Assembly: GCA_014841835.1 (NCBI GenBank)
Contig: JACYUQ010000003.1
Coordinates: 620,001 to 684,000, forward strand
DNA length: 64,000 bases
Source of the DNA: Oxalobacteraceae sp. CFBP 13730
GTDB lineage: Bacteria; Pseudomonadota; Gammaproteobacteria; Burkholderiales; Burkholderiaceae_D
Reading direction: 5' to 3'
The position numbers and the translations under genes are program-made. This document shows positions 35,116 through 43,984 of the stretch, piece by piece; the first letter of the stretch is position 1; every line of letters begins with the position of its first letter. The notes beneath the pieces were generated by a model. The model saw only the letters and a list, made by a program, of their open reading frames with translations, ran no database searches and was not told where the DNA came from.

Positions 35116-35526
35116 GTGAACGATGATCTCGACATCTGCTACGACAAGCTCTCCCCGCATGAAGTGCACTGCACGCGCCAGCGGGTTGCGCGTGCACACG
35201 CGGCGCTGTTTCCCACGCTGATGGCGCTGGCACGCTGGAGCAGCGGCGCCCGCCCCCTGCCGCAAGATGACCGGTTCCGGCTGCGCACGGCGTGGTTCGC
35301 GCGGGTCGGCAGCTTTCATCAGGACTGGCTCGAGCGCGGCGGCTTCGCCCAGCATGACGATTTGCCGCCACTGCGCCAACCAACCATGTGGCACCCGCCG
35401 CGCCTGGTACCGCCCCTGACGCCTCAGGTCAATGACGCCCTGACTGATCAATGCAACGACAGCAACCTGCACCACCCGTCACGCCACACCGGTTGCGATG
35501 ACGATGCCGCCAGTGCGGCAGCATGA
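35116..35526 (+). CDS. Hypothetical protein, GTG start
   Basis: A 136-residue product from GTG at 35116 with AGGAA 5 bases upstream. It is His-, Arg- and Asp-rich; RVARAHAALFPTLMALARWS and RLRTAWFARVGSFHQDWLER look like amphipathic helices. No signal peptide, membrane segment or family motif recognised. An ATG in the same frame at 34972 would add 48 residues of AT-rich, less protein-like sequence. A comparable open frame exists antisense, but its sequence is basic and repetitive. This gene call is tentative. Confidence 0.5.
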   Translation: MNDDLDICYDKLSPHEVHCTRQRVARAHAALFPTLMALARWSSGARPLPQDDRFRLRTAWFARVGSFHQDWLERGGFAQHDDLPPLRQPTMWHPPRLVPPLTPQVNDALTDQCNDSNLHHPSRHTGCDDDAASAAA

Positions 35527-35950
35527 CCTGATATCGACAGCCTCCCTCACGGCATCGCCACAGACAACGCCCGTCAACGACGGCTGGCACGACAGAGGCT
35601 GAAAAGCCCGCGCCAGCCGCACTCCCCTGTTTCATCAAAAAGAAAACAACGGTCGCCCAGTCGGCAGACGTAGGGTGGGCGGGAAGAACCGCTCACGCTA
35701 TGTCCACGCATCACCGCTCGACCAAAAGAAAACGACGGCCTGGGCCGTCGTTTCCAATCCCGCCGCGCGCATGCGCCCGCCCGGGACAGTCCTACCGCGA
35801 GGAATGACAATTCTCTCGAAAACCGCACCGCAGTGCGGTCGCCAGCGTCCGCCGTCCGGGATCGATCGACAAGCATGTCAACCCATCCACTGCAGCATCG
35901 GCCACCGTTTTACTATAGCCGCACAGCGCGAGGTTTCAAGAACAAAATGC
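35527..35950. other. Intergenic region downstream of sppA
   Basis: The 424 bases lie between the stops of the 35116 gene and sppA. Apart from the terminator hairpin at 35730-35753 I see no gene. It contains scattered A-rich tracts at 35636-35650 and 35723-35733. Confidence 0.5.
35730..35753 (-). terminator. Rho-independent terminator for the rluC-HAD-sppA direction
   Basis: An 11-base perfect stem (AAACGACGGCC / GGCCGTCGTTT) with a two-base centre. On the minus strand it is followed by TTCTTTTGG, so it suits transcripts coming leftwards from sppA, whose stop is about 200 bases away. On the plus strand no T run follows. Confidence 0.75.
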
Positions 35951-36952
35951 TCAGCGCAATTTGGGGACAGCGCTGTGGTACGCCGCCCTGACGGCGCTTT
36001 CGCCGACCGACGCGCCAAATTTCTTCAGCACACGCTCCGGCAAGCCTTCGTGCGCCGTGTAGTCGACGATGTCTTCGGCCTTGACGATGTCGCGCGCCAC
36101 CGTGTCGACCGTGCCAAAGGCGTCGGCCAGGCCCATGTCGACGGCGCGTGCACCGGTCCAGTACAGGCCCGAGAACGTCTCGGGCGTTTCTTTCAGACGC
36201 TTGCCACGCCCGGCGCGCACCACCGAGATGAATTGCTGGTGGATTTCGTTGAGCATCGCCTGGGCATGTTCGCGGTGCTTTTCCGATTGCGGGCTGAACG
36301 GATCGAGAAACCCCTTGTTTTCGCCGGCCGTCAGCAGGCGGCGTTCGACCCCCAGCTTTTCCATCGTGCCGGTAAAGCCGAAGCTGTCCATCAGCACGCC
36401 GACCGAGCCGACGATCGAGGCCTTGTTGACGTAGATGCGGTCAGCGGCCGAGGCGATGTAGTAGCCGCCCGAGGCGCAGATCTCGTCAACCACGACATAC
36501 AGCGGTTTGTCGGGATAGCCACGCTTGAGGCGCTGGATTTCGTCGACGATGATGCCGGCCTGCACCGGGCTGCCGCCCGGGCTGTCGATGCGCAGCACGA
36601 CGGCGGCCGAGCCGGGATCGGAAAACGCCTTGTTCAGCGACGGGATCACGGTGTCGGCCGCGCCGCTGCCTTCGGATTCGATTTCGCCGTTGATTTCGAT
36701 CAGCGCCGTGTGGCGGCCGAGGTTTTCGGTGTCGCCGCTGGCGAAGTTGAAGTCGTAGTAGGCCCACAGGGCCAGCAATGCCACGATCAGGAAGCCGAGC
36801 TTGAAGAAGATGCTCCAGCGGCGCGCAGAGCGCCGTTCCTGGACGGTGGCAAACACCAGTTTCTCGAGCGTGTCGCGCTCCCAGTTGCTCATCGTCGGAT
36901 TCGACGCGAGCCGGCTGTCGCCAGGTTGGTCAATGCTCGTATGGTCACTCAT
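35951..36952 (-). CDS. sppA: Signal peptide peptidase SppA (S49 serine protease)
   Basis: Membrane protease that degrades cleaved signal peptides. 333 residues: cytoplasmic N terminus, one membrane helix (about 51-67, LGFLIVALLALWAYYDF), then the S49 domain. IDSPGGSP (oxyanion region) and DEICASGGYYIASAAD give Ser161; Lys213 lies 52 residues on in TAGENKGF, the same Ser-Lys spacing as in the short Bacillus SppA. It follows the HAD phosphatase gene in the rluC direction across 165 bases. In many Burkholderiales a Rieske-type gene sits in that gap; none is seen here. Confidence 0.94.
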   Translation of the reverse strand: MSDHTSIDQPGDSRLASNPTMSNWERDTLEKLVFATVQERRSARRWSIFFKLGFLIVALLALWAYYDFNFASGDTENLGRHTALIEINGEIESEGSGAADTVIPSLNKAFSDPGSAAVVLRIDSPGGSPVQAGIIVDEIQRLKRGYPDKPLYVVVDEICASGGYYIASAADRIYVNKASIVGSVGVLMDSFGFTGTMEKLGVERRLLTAGENKGFLDPFSPQSEKHREHAQAMLNEIHQQFISVVRAGRGKRLKETPETFSGLYWTGARAVDMGLADAFGTVDTVARDIVKAEDIVDYTAHEGLPERVLKKFGASVGESAVRAAYHSAVPKLR

Positions 36953-36981
36953 AAAGTCGGAAGGTGGACGACGAAACGCTG

Positions 36982-37002
36982 TCCCCGCGCGTCACGCGCG
37001 GG
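36982..37002. other. GC-only hairpin between the HAD phosphatase gene and sppA
   Basis: CCCCGCGCG (36982-36990) and CGCGCGGGG (36994-37002) form a perfect 9-base stem with a three-base loop, 30 bases upstream of the sppA start. There is no T run after it on either strand, so a simple terminator is unlikely; it could act as an attenuator or mRNA-end stabiliser. Confidence 0.6.
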
Positions 37003-37117
37003 GCTGTTCGTGCGGCAATCAGTATATCGTGCCAGCGCCCTCGCGTACGGTCGGCAAGACCACCCGTACGCCGCGGGCCGGCAGCTGGCCCGCGCCTGGC
37101 TCCCGGCAAACCGGACT

Positions 37118-37777
37118 TCAGGCGTGCTCGAGCAGCCAGTCATGCAGCTCGGGGATGTTCCTGGCAGAGAACAATGGCTGGCACGCGTGGAGCTGGCTGA
37201 CCGGATGGGCGCCGAACTCGACCGCGATACCGGCGGCGCCGGCATTGGTGGCCATCAAGAGGTCGTGCGTGGTGTCGCCGATCATCACCGTGCGGCGCAA
37301 ATCCTGGCCGAGTTCGCGTGTGAGTTCTTGCAGCATCGCCGGATGTGGCTTGGAGAATGTCTCATCGGCGCAACGGGTCGCGTCAAAGATCGACAGCAGC
37401 CCGGTCGCATTGAGCGCGCGGTTCAGACCGACGCGACTCTTGCCGGTGGCCACGGCCAAAAAGTAACCTTCGTTCGACAATGCACTGAGCATCTCGGGCA
37501 CGCCCTTGAACAGCACCAGCTGGTGGTCCTTGGTCAGGAAATGGTGACGGTAACGCTCGACCATGCGCGGATACAGCGCCGGCTGGATATCGGGCATCAC
37601 CGCCTGCATCGCCTCGGCCAGGCCCAGGCCGATGACGTGCGCGGCCGACGAGTCGGTGGGCACGGGTAAACCCAGGTCGCGCGCCGCCGCCTGGATGCAC
37701 TTGACGATGGCGGCGGTACTGTCCATCAAGGTGCCGTCCCAATCGAAGACGATCAGGTCGAATTGTTTTCTAGCCAT
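37118..37777 (-). CDS. HAD-superfamily phosphatase (phosphoglycolate phosphatase-like)
   Basis: 219 residues from the ATG at 37777. All four HAD motifs are present: FDWDGTLMDS (motif I, both Asp), VATGKSR (II), the lysine in FSKPHPAM (III) and VMIGDTTHDLLMA (IV). A helical cap lies between motifs I and II. The substrate is unproven: relatives act on phosphoglycolate, pyrophosphate or nucleotides. It sits between rluC and sppA, a conserved neighbourhood in Betaproteobacteria, and is 90 bases after rluC on the same strand. Confidence 0.88.
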   Translation of the reverse strand: MARKQFDLIVFDWDGTLMDSTAAIVKCIQAAARDLGLPVPTDSSAAHVIGLGLAEAMQAVMPDIQPALYPRMVERYRHHFLTKDHQLVLFKGVPEMLSALSNEGYFLAVATGKSRVGLNRALNATGLLSIFDATRCADETFSKPHPAMLQELTRELGQDLRRTVMIGDTTHDLLMATNAGAAGIAVEFGAHPVSQLHACQPLFSARNIPELHDWLLEHA

Positions 37778-37867
37778 AATTAGTGGCGGCAAGGCCGCCG
37801 GTCCCCTGTTGTTTTTTATTGGTGCGCTGTCGAACTTGCGCGGTTGGTTGCTCTGCGCCGGGTGGTG

Positions 37868-38848
37868 TTACACCGGGGCGCCCAGACTGGTCAGGAAGCG
37901 CTCGCACTCGGCCGGCATCGGCGCGCGCAAGGTCATGCGCTCGCCCGAGTCCGGATGCGTGAACGTGATCTGGTGCGCATGCAAAAACATGCGTTTGAGC
38001 GCGCCACGGCTGTCGGTCGCCTTGTGCAATTGCTTGTTGAATGCAAAGTCACCGTACTTTTCGTCGCCCAGGATCGGGAAGCCCGATGAAGCCAGGTGCA
38101 CCCGGATCTGGTGCGTGCGCCCTGTCTTGAGCTCGGCTTCGAGCAAGGCGAAATTGTGCCATTTTTTTAACAAACTGAAAATGGTGTGCGCTTCCTGGCC
38201 GCCGGCCTGGACCAGCACGCGCTTCTCGCCCTCTGCGCTGGTGTATTTATGCAGCGGCAAGCGGATGTGCTGGCGCTTGTTGACCCAGTCGCCTTTCACG
38301 GCGGCATAGTAACGCTTGTCGGTCGTGCCTTCGCGCATCTGGTCATGCAGGTGCGTCAGTGCGCTGCGCTTCTTGCCGATCAACAGCAAGCCCGAGGTTT
38401 CGCGGTCGAGCCGGTGCACCAGCTCCAGAAACTTCGCCTGCGGGCGCGCGGCGCGCAATTGTTCGATCACGCCGTACGACACGCCGGAGCCGCCATGCAC
38501 GGCCACGCCGCACGGCTTGTCGATCACCAGCAGATGCGCGTCTTCATAGACGACCGCAAATTCAGCGCCCGGTGCGGCGTGTTCGCTCGACTTTTCAGCG
38601 ATGCGGATGGGTGGAATGCGGACGGTGTCGCCGGCAACCAGGCGGTACAACTGGTCGATGCGGCCCTTGTTGACACGGACTTCGCCGGAGCGAAGGATGC
38701 GGTAGATGTGGCTCTTTGGTACGCCTTTACAGACACGCAACAGGTAGTTGTCGATGCGCTGGCCGGCTTCTTCTTCGTCGATTGTCACGAACTGCGCTTG
38801 CAGTGCTGTGGGGGATGAAGGGGGGACACTATCGTTCTGCATTGCCAT
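37868..38848 (-). CDS. rluC: 23S rRNA pseudouridine synthase RluC
   Basis: Modifies uridines of large-subunit rRNA (955, 2504 and 2580 in E. coli). S4 domain at about 20-80 (GQRIDNYLLRVCKGVPKSHIYRILRSGEVRVNKG), then the catalytic domain with VHRLDRETSGLLLI (invariant Asp) and LKTGRTHQIRVHLA. I chose ATG 38848 (326 residues). The upstream ATG at 38887 lies against the predicted -10 box with no leader or ribosome site. ATG 38842 is also possible. It diverges from rne, as in many Betaproteobacteria. Confidence 0.93.
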   Translation of the reverse strand: MAMQNDSVPPSSPTALQAQFVTIDEEEAGQRIDNYLLRVCKGVPKSHIYRILRSGEVRVNKGRIDQLYRLVAGDTVRIPPIRIAEKSSEHAAPGAEFAVVYEDAHLLVIDKPCGVAVHGGSGVSYGVIEQLRAARPQAKFLELVHRLDRETSGLLLIGKKRSALTHLHDQMREGTTDKRYYAAVKGDWVNKRQHIRLPLHKYTSAEGEKRVLVQAGGQEAHTIFSLLKKWHNFALLEAELKTGRTHQIRVHLASSGFPILGDEKYGDFAFNKQLHKATDSRGALKRMFLHAHQITFTHPDSGERMTLRAPMPAECERFLTSLGAPV

Positions 38849-38891
38849 TCGGTCTGTCTTCCCAGAAATTCTCTCTAAGTCCTTCATTTTG

Positions 38892-38918
38892 AATATATAA
38901 TCGACAGGCGGCGGTCAA
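38892..38918 (-). promoter_or_regulatory. Candidate promoter of rluC
   Basis: On the minus strand TTGACC (38913-38918) is followed by TATATT (38892-38897) with a 15-base spacer; shifting the -10 to TATTCA gives 17. Transcription would start near 38885, which excludes the longer rluC start and supports ATG 38848. Confidence 0.45.
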
Positions 38919-39511
38919 ACCTCTGCTGGTGTAAGAATTAAAACGAAATTTTACACTGGGGCACGCCCCATCGGCCCCGCCAAATGCAAATTCGATGGAA
39001 AGAACGTGTACGCACATCCTTGCGCCAATCAAGGTTGCAACCGATTTGTAATCGGATTGCGCGCAATGATGCCGGATTGGATTGTCAGGATTCTTAAGGA
39101 TAAGTACCAGCAAGCATCCTTAACAAAGTGCTTGCCGGTTGATGGTGTCGATAACGCTTGTCGTTTTCGCCGACCCCGCTGCTGCAGCATCCACACCGCT
39201 TGAGCAAGGCTGTCTCTTCGCCTCCAGGCCGGTCGATGGTTGCTGCGCCCAGGTTCGGCTGGCTGTGGCACACCCTCCCTTGTTCGCTGCTGTGCCAACC
39301 CCAATGTGGTGGCAGGTGACGAACAAAAGTTGCGGCGTGTTTAGACAATGACGTTCGGCCCCACAGCGCCCCGTTGCGGCAGCGAAATTACTTTGCTGTA
39401 CCGCACGCCCGGGCATACCCCCTCCTGTCACCCGTCCCCGCATACATCCCTGTAGCTGCGCCGCCCGCGAGGGCGGCCTTCACACGGCCCCTGGGTCACG
39501 GAGTATTAAAA
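38919..39511. promoter_or_regulatory. Long rne leader region
   Basis: About 590 bases precede the rne start without a convincing gene. In many bacteria a long structured rne leader lets RNase E cut and regulate its own mRNA; a similar role here is inference. A small palindrome CCGAT-TTGTA-ATCGG is at 39041-39055. Short open frames on both strands lack ribosome sites. No promoter was clear enough to assign. Confidence 0.4.
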
Positions 39512-42500
39512 ATGAAACGCATGTTGTTTAACGCGACGCAGCAAGAAGAGCTGCGCGTCGCTATTGTCGATGGCCAGAAGCTGATCGACATCGATATCGA
39601 GACTGCCGGTCGCGAACAGCGCAAGTCGAATATCTACAAGGGTGTCATCACCCGCATCGAACCCTCCCTCGAAGCCTGCTTCGTCAGCTACGGCGAAGAC
39701 CGCCACGGCTTCCTTCCCTTCAAAGAAGTCGCCCGCACGTATTTCCGTGAAGGTGTCGACGTGCGCAACTGCTCCATCAAGGAAGCACTGCGCGAAGGCC
39801 AGGAAATCATGGTCCAGGTCGAAAAAGAAGAACGCGGCAACAAGGGCGCTGCCCTGACCTCGTTCATTTCGCTGGCCGGCCGCTACCTCGTCCTGATGCC
39901 GAACAACCCGCGCGGCGGCGGTGTATCGCGCCGCGTCGAAGGCGAAGAACGCCAGGAACTGCGCGAAACGATGGACAAACTCGACCTGCCACAAGGCATG
40001 TCGGTCATCGCCCGCACTGCCGGCATCGGCCGCAATGTCGAAGAACTGCAGTGGGACCTGAACTACCTGATGCAACTGTGGCGCGCGATCGAAGGCGCCG
40101 GCAAGTCGTCCAACGGCGCGTTCCTGATCTATCAGGAATCGTCGCTCGTCATCCGCGCAATCCGCGATTACTTCCAGCCGGACATCGGCGAAGTGCTGAT
40201 CGACACCGACGAAATCTATGAGCAGGCGCAGCAGTTCATGAGCCACGTGATGCCCGACATGGCGCACCGCGTGAAGCGTTACAGCGACGACGTGCCGCTG
40301 TTTTCGCGTTTCCAGATCGAACACCAGATCGAAACCGCCTACGCGCGCACCGTGCCGCTGCCATCGGGCGGCGCCATCGTGATCGACCACACTGAAGCAC
40401 TGGTCTCGATCGACGTCAACTCGGCCCGCGCCACGCGCGGTTCGGACATCGAAACGACCGCTTTCAACACCAACTGCGAAGCGGCCGACGAAGTGGCGCG
40501 CCAGTTGCGCCTGCGCGATCTGGGCGGCCTGATCGTGATCGACTTCATCGACATGGAAGTGGCCAAGAACCAGCGCGAAGTCGAACAGCGCCTGAAAGAC
40601 GCCCTGCACCATGACCGCGCCCGCGTTCAGATGGGCAAGATTTCGCGCTTCGGCCTGATGGAACTGTCGCGCCAGCGCCTGCGTCCGTCGCTGTCCGAAG
40701 GCTCCCACGTGACCTGCCCACGCTGCTCGGGCACCGGCCACATCCGCGATACCGAATCGTCGGCCCTGCAAGTCCTGCGCATCATCCAGGAAGAGGCGAT
40801 GAAGGAAAATTCGGCCGCCATCCACGTGCAGGTGCCCGTCGATGTCGCCGCGTTCCTGCTGAACGAAAAGCGTGGCGAAGTGCTCAAGATCGAGAACCGC
40901 CACCGCATCACCGTGATCCTGATCCCGAACAAGCATCTGGACACCCCGCACTACAAGCTCGAGCGCATCAAGCATGACGATCCGCGCCTCGAAGACGCCC
41001 ACGCCAGCTACGCGATGGCCGAGTCGGCCGATACCGACATGGCCTACGCGAAACGCCAGAAAGAAGAAGCCAAGCCGCGCCAGGAAGCCGTCGTCAAGAC
41101 GATCACCCCGGCCCAGCCTGCGCCGCTGGTCGACCGCAGCGAAGCGACCAAGCCAGCCAAACCCGCCGCCGCCCCGGCTGTTGCGGTGCCTGTGCCTGCG
41201 CCGGTGGAAGAAGAAGGTTTCTTCGCCAAGCTGCGCAACTTCTTCTTCGGCAAGCCAGAACCAAAAGGCGCCGCACCGGCCGTTCTGGTGGAAGTGCCTG
41301 TCGCCGCCCCTGCGCAGGCAGAGCGCGACCGCAACAACCGCACCAAGAATGGCCGTACCGGTGGCCGTCCAGCTGGCAAGCCAGGCCGTGAGCGCGAAGA
41401 GCGCGAGCCGGTTGCCAAGACCGCCGCACCGGGCGAAGAGCTGGCCAAGGGCCCGGACGCCGAAGCGCGCCCACCTCGCCCACCTCGCCCGCCACGTCCA
41501 CCGCGCGAAGGCCGCGAGCCACGTGAGCCACGCGACCCGGCCGATGCCACGCCACGTGCCGAAGGCGCCGAGCGTCCGGAGCGTGCCGAGCGTCCTGAAC
41601 GCGGCGAGCGCAAGGAGCGCCAGCCACGTCAGCCGCGCGAGCGCACCGAGCGTACGGAACGCACCACCCAGGTCATCGAAGCCAAGCTCGACGAAATCAA
41701 TGTCAGCCAGGTGGTGTCGAACACCACCGTTGCCGTGACCACCACCGGTCCGGAAGGCAGCCAGGAAGTGGTCCAGCAAGTCATCAAATCGGTGACCACG
41801 ATCGGCCCGGATGGCGAAGAAGTCGAGATGGATGGCGACGAGCCACGCCGTCGTCGCCGTCGTGGTGGCCGTAACCGCAACCGTCGCGATCGTGACCAGA
41901 TCGAAGGCGAAGGCGGCGAAGGCAACGAAGACGCACCAGCGTTCGCGCCGGTAGCGGACGAAGAAGTGGCCAAGGTGGCAGCAGCCGCCCGCGCCGCCAA
42001 GGCCAAGCCGGCCCAGGCACCGTGGCCGTTCCCGACCTCGGCATCGATCGCTGCCAAGGATGTTGCGGCGCAAGTGCCAGCAGCAGCCCCGGCACCAGCG
42101 GCAGCGGTGGTGGCCGATACGGCGCCGGTCGAAGGCAATATGTTCCCGACGTCGGCATCGATGGCGGCAACGACGACCGAGGCTGCGCCTGCCAATGTCG
42201 AGCCAGTCAACTTCCCGACGGCAGCATCGATGGGGGCGCCGGCGGAAGTCTCGGCACCAGCATCGACCGAACCGGTCGTGTTCCCGACGGCGGCGTCGGT
42301 GGAGGCTGAACAGGTTGCTGCCGAGCCGGTCGTGGCAGAAGCTGCGCCTGCGCCTGCACCAGCGCCTGTCGAGGTGCCGGTGGTGGAAGTCGCCCCTGCG
42401 CCAGTAGTTGAGCCTGTGACCGCCGTGGCGGTCGAGCCAGCGCCGGTGGCAGCCCCGGAAGTGACCACGGCGCCTGCGCCAGTGGCTGCCACCCCTGCGC

Positions 42501-42685
42501 CAAAGCTGGACGACATGCTGGCCGAAGCCGGTCTGCAACTGGCCGCGACCGATCCTGAAAAGCTGCGCGCCGCCCAGGCTGCAGCAGCGCAGGCAGCCAC
42601 GCCGGTGCGCGTTGGCCGTGCCCGCAAGCCGGTCGTCGTGCCGGTCGACGAGCCGCTGGTGCAGGTCGATACCAGCCGTCAGTAA
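39512..42685 (+). CDS. rne: Ribonuclease E
   Basis: Essential endonuclease and degradosome scaffold, 1057 residues. The start at 39512 gives [24 protein letters not shown], the standard opening, with GGAG 8 bases upstream; an earlier in-frame ATG is in the leader. The S1 domain lies at about 35-120 ([27 protein letters not shown]). The DNase I-like catalytic domain has [11 protein letters not shown] and VIDFIDM with the metal-binding aspartates. The zinc-link CPRC is at 402-405. From about 510 the protein is disordered: an Arg/Pro/Glu-rich RNA-binding stretch (about 610-720), [17 protein letters not shown] (about 785-800), and an Ala/Pro/Val tail holding four copies of FPT[SA]AS at 840, 878, 901 and 924. 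Confidence 0.97.
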   Translation: MKRMLFNATQQEELRVAIVDGQKLIDIDIETAGREQRKSNIYKGVITRIEPSLEACFVSYGEDRHGFLPFKEVARTYFREGVDVRNCSIKEALREGQEIMVQVEKEERGNKGAALTSFISLAGRYLVLMPNNPRGGGVSRRVEGEERQELRETMDKLDLPQGMSVIARTAGIGRNVEELQWDLNYLMQLWRAIEGAGKSSNGAFLIYQESSLVIRAIRDYFQPDIGEVLIDTDEIYEQAQQFMSHVMPDMAHRVKRYSDDVPLFSRFQIEHQIETAYARTVPLPSGGAIVIDHTEALVSIDVNSARATRGSDIETTAFNTNCEAADEVARQLRLRDLGGLIVIDFIDMEVAKNQREVEQRLKDALHHDRARVQMGKISRFGLMELSRQRLRPSLSEGSHVTCPRCSGTGHIRDTESSALQVLRIIQEEAMKENSAAIHVQVPVDVAAFLLNEKRGEVLKIENRHRITVILIPNKHLDTPHYKLERIKHDDPRLEDAHASYAMAESADTDMAYAKRQKEEAKPRQEAVVKTITPAQPAPLVDRSEATKPAKPAAAPAVAVPVPAPVEEEGFFAKLRNFFFGKPEPKGAAPAVLVEVPVAAPAQAERDRNNRTKNGRTGGRPAGKPGREREEREPVAKTAAPGEELAKGPDAEARPPRPPRPPRPPREGREPREPRDPADATPRAEGAERPERAERPERGERKERQPRQPRERTERTERTTQVIEAKLDEINVSQVVSNTTVAVTTTGPEGSQEVVQQVIKSVTTIGPDGEEVEMDGDEPRRRRRRGGRNRNRRDRDQIEGEGGEGNEDAPAFAPVADEEVAKVAAAARAAKAKPAQAPWPFPTSASIAAKDVAAQVPAAAPAPAAAVVADTAPVEGNMFPTSASMAATTTEAAPANVEPVNFPTAASMGAPAEVSAPASTEPVVFPTAASVEAEQVAAEPVVAEAAPAPAPAPVEVPVVEVAPAPVVEPVTAVAVEPAPVAAPEVTTAPAPVAATPAPKLDDMLAEAGLQLAATDPEKLRAAQAAAAQAATPVRVGRARKPVVVPVDEPLVQVDTSRQ

Positions 42686-42703
42686 GCACTCAGCAGTACC
42701 GTA

Positions 42704-42789
42704 CGTCGTTCCCGCGCAGGCGGGAATCCAAGTTCATCAGCGTTGCAATAACGCTGGCACCTTGGGTTCCCGCCTTCGCGGGAACGACG
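42704..42789. repeat. REP-like long palindrome after rne
   Basis: Two 29-base arms, 42704-42732 and 42761-42789, pair almost perfectly (CGTCGTTCCCGCG... with ...CGCGGGAACGACG); an inner stem GCGTT/AACGC is at 42740-42754. The sequence GTCGTTCCCGCGNAGGCGGGAA resembles dispersed palindromes seen in many proteobacterial genomes. It lies 19 bases after the rne stop and could also end or protect the rne transcript. Confidence 0.8.
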
Positions 42790-42865
42790 CATTTGGGCCG
42801 CGTTATTCCCTTCAACGACACACCCTCGCCCGGCAGTATTCCCGGGCGCATGCTATCGTATTGGA

Positions 42866-43978
42866 ATGGCTGAAAAAATCATCCTTATCAATGACCTGCG
42901 CTCATCGAAGCTGCGGGTCCCGGCCGTGCCGGAAGCACCTACGGGCCTGCTGAGCGACGCGCTTGGCCGGCCGCTGCACGACTTGCGCATTTCCGTCACC
43001 GACCGCTGCAATTTCCGCTGCGTGTATTGCATGCCGAAGGAAGTGTTCGACAAGGATTACCAATACCTGCCGCACGGCGACCTGCTGTCGTTCGAAGAGA
43101 TCACGCGCGTGGCGCGTCTGTTCGTTGCGCACGGCGTCGAAAAGCTGCGTCTGACGGGCGGCGAGCCGCTGCTGCGCAAGAATCTCGAACGCCTGGTAGG
43201 CATGCTGCGCGCGATTCCTACACCCAGCGGCCGCCCGCTCGACCTGACCCTGACGACCAATGGCTCGATCCTGGCGCGCAAGGCGCAAGCCTTGAAAGAT
43301 GCGGGCCTGGACCGGGTCACGGTCTCGCTCGACGCGCTCGACGACGGCGTATTCCGCAGCATGAACGATGTCGATTTTTCGGTGGCCGATGTGCTGCATG
43401 GGATCGATACCGCGCATGCGGTGGGCCTGGGGCCGGTCAAGGTCAATATGGTGGTCAAGGGTGGCACCAACGTCGACCAGATCCTGCCGATGGCGCGCCA
43501 CTTCAAGGGCTCGCCGACGATCCTGCGCTTCATCGAATTCATGGACGTGGGCGCATCGAATGGCTGGGACATGCGCGACGTCGTGCCGTCGGGCGACGTG
43601 GTACGCCGTATTTCGGCCGAGCTGCCGCTGGTGCCAGTGGCCGCCAATTACAGCGGCGAGACCGCATCGCGCTGGCGCTACCTCGATGGCGACGGCGAAA
43701 TCGGCGTGATTTCCAGCGTCACGCAGGCGTTCTGCGGCGATTGCAGCCGTCTGCGCCTGTCGACCGAAGGCAAACTCTACACTTGCCTGTTCGCCACGCG
43801 CGGCCACGATATGCGCGCCCTGCTGCGCGAAGGGCACGACGACCTGGCACTCAGCGGCGCCATTGCGCAACTGTGGCGCGGCCGGGCCGACCGTTATTCC
43901 GAGACCCGCTCGGCAGAGACCGGCACGGGCCAGCTGGACGGGCCGCGCCGGGTTGAAATGTCGTATATCGGTGGCTAA
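42866..43978 (+). CDS. moaA: GTP 3',8-cyclase MoaA
   Basis: First step of molybdenum cofactor synthesis: radical-SAM conversion of GTP to 3',8-cyclo-GTP. Radical-SAM cysteines are at 48, 52 and 55 (CNFRCVYC); the second cluster is in [35 protein letters not shown] and [11 protein letters not shown] are intact, and the C terminus ends GG as in functional MoaA. Length 370, slightly long because of 40 residues before the barrel. It is followed after 6 bases by the fused mobA-moeA, so the two form an operon. Confidence 0.96.
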   Translation: MAEKIILINDLRSSKLRVPAVPEAPTGLLSDALGRPLHDLRISVTDRCNFRCVYCMPKEVFDKDYQYLPHGDLLSFEEITRVARLFVAHGVEKLRLTGGEPLLRKNLERLVGMLRAIPTPSGRPLDLTLTTNGSILARKAQALKDAGLDRVTVSLDALDDGVFRSMNDVDFSVADVLHGIDTAHAVGLGPVKVNMVVKGGTNVDQILPMARHFKGSPTILRFIEFMDVGASNGWDMRDVVPSGDVVRRISAELPLVPVAANYSGETASRWRYLDGDGEIGVISSVTQAFCGDCSRLRLSTEGKLYTCLFATRGHDMRALLREGHDDLALSGAIAQLWRGRADRYSETRSAETGTGQLDGPRRVEMSYIGG

Positions 43979-43984
43979 TTAACG

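Noticed and set aside
34963..35475. Minus-strand frame opposite the 35116 gene
   Set aside because: No ribosome site and a basic, repetitive composition; the plus strand has a GTG with a good ribosome site, although that call too is only moderate.
39506..42538. Very long open frame antisense to rne (about 1000 codons)
   Set aside because: A by-product of high GC in third positions; its sequence is His/Arg-rich nonsense and rne is unmistakable on the other strand.
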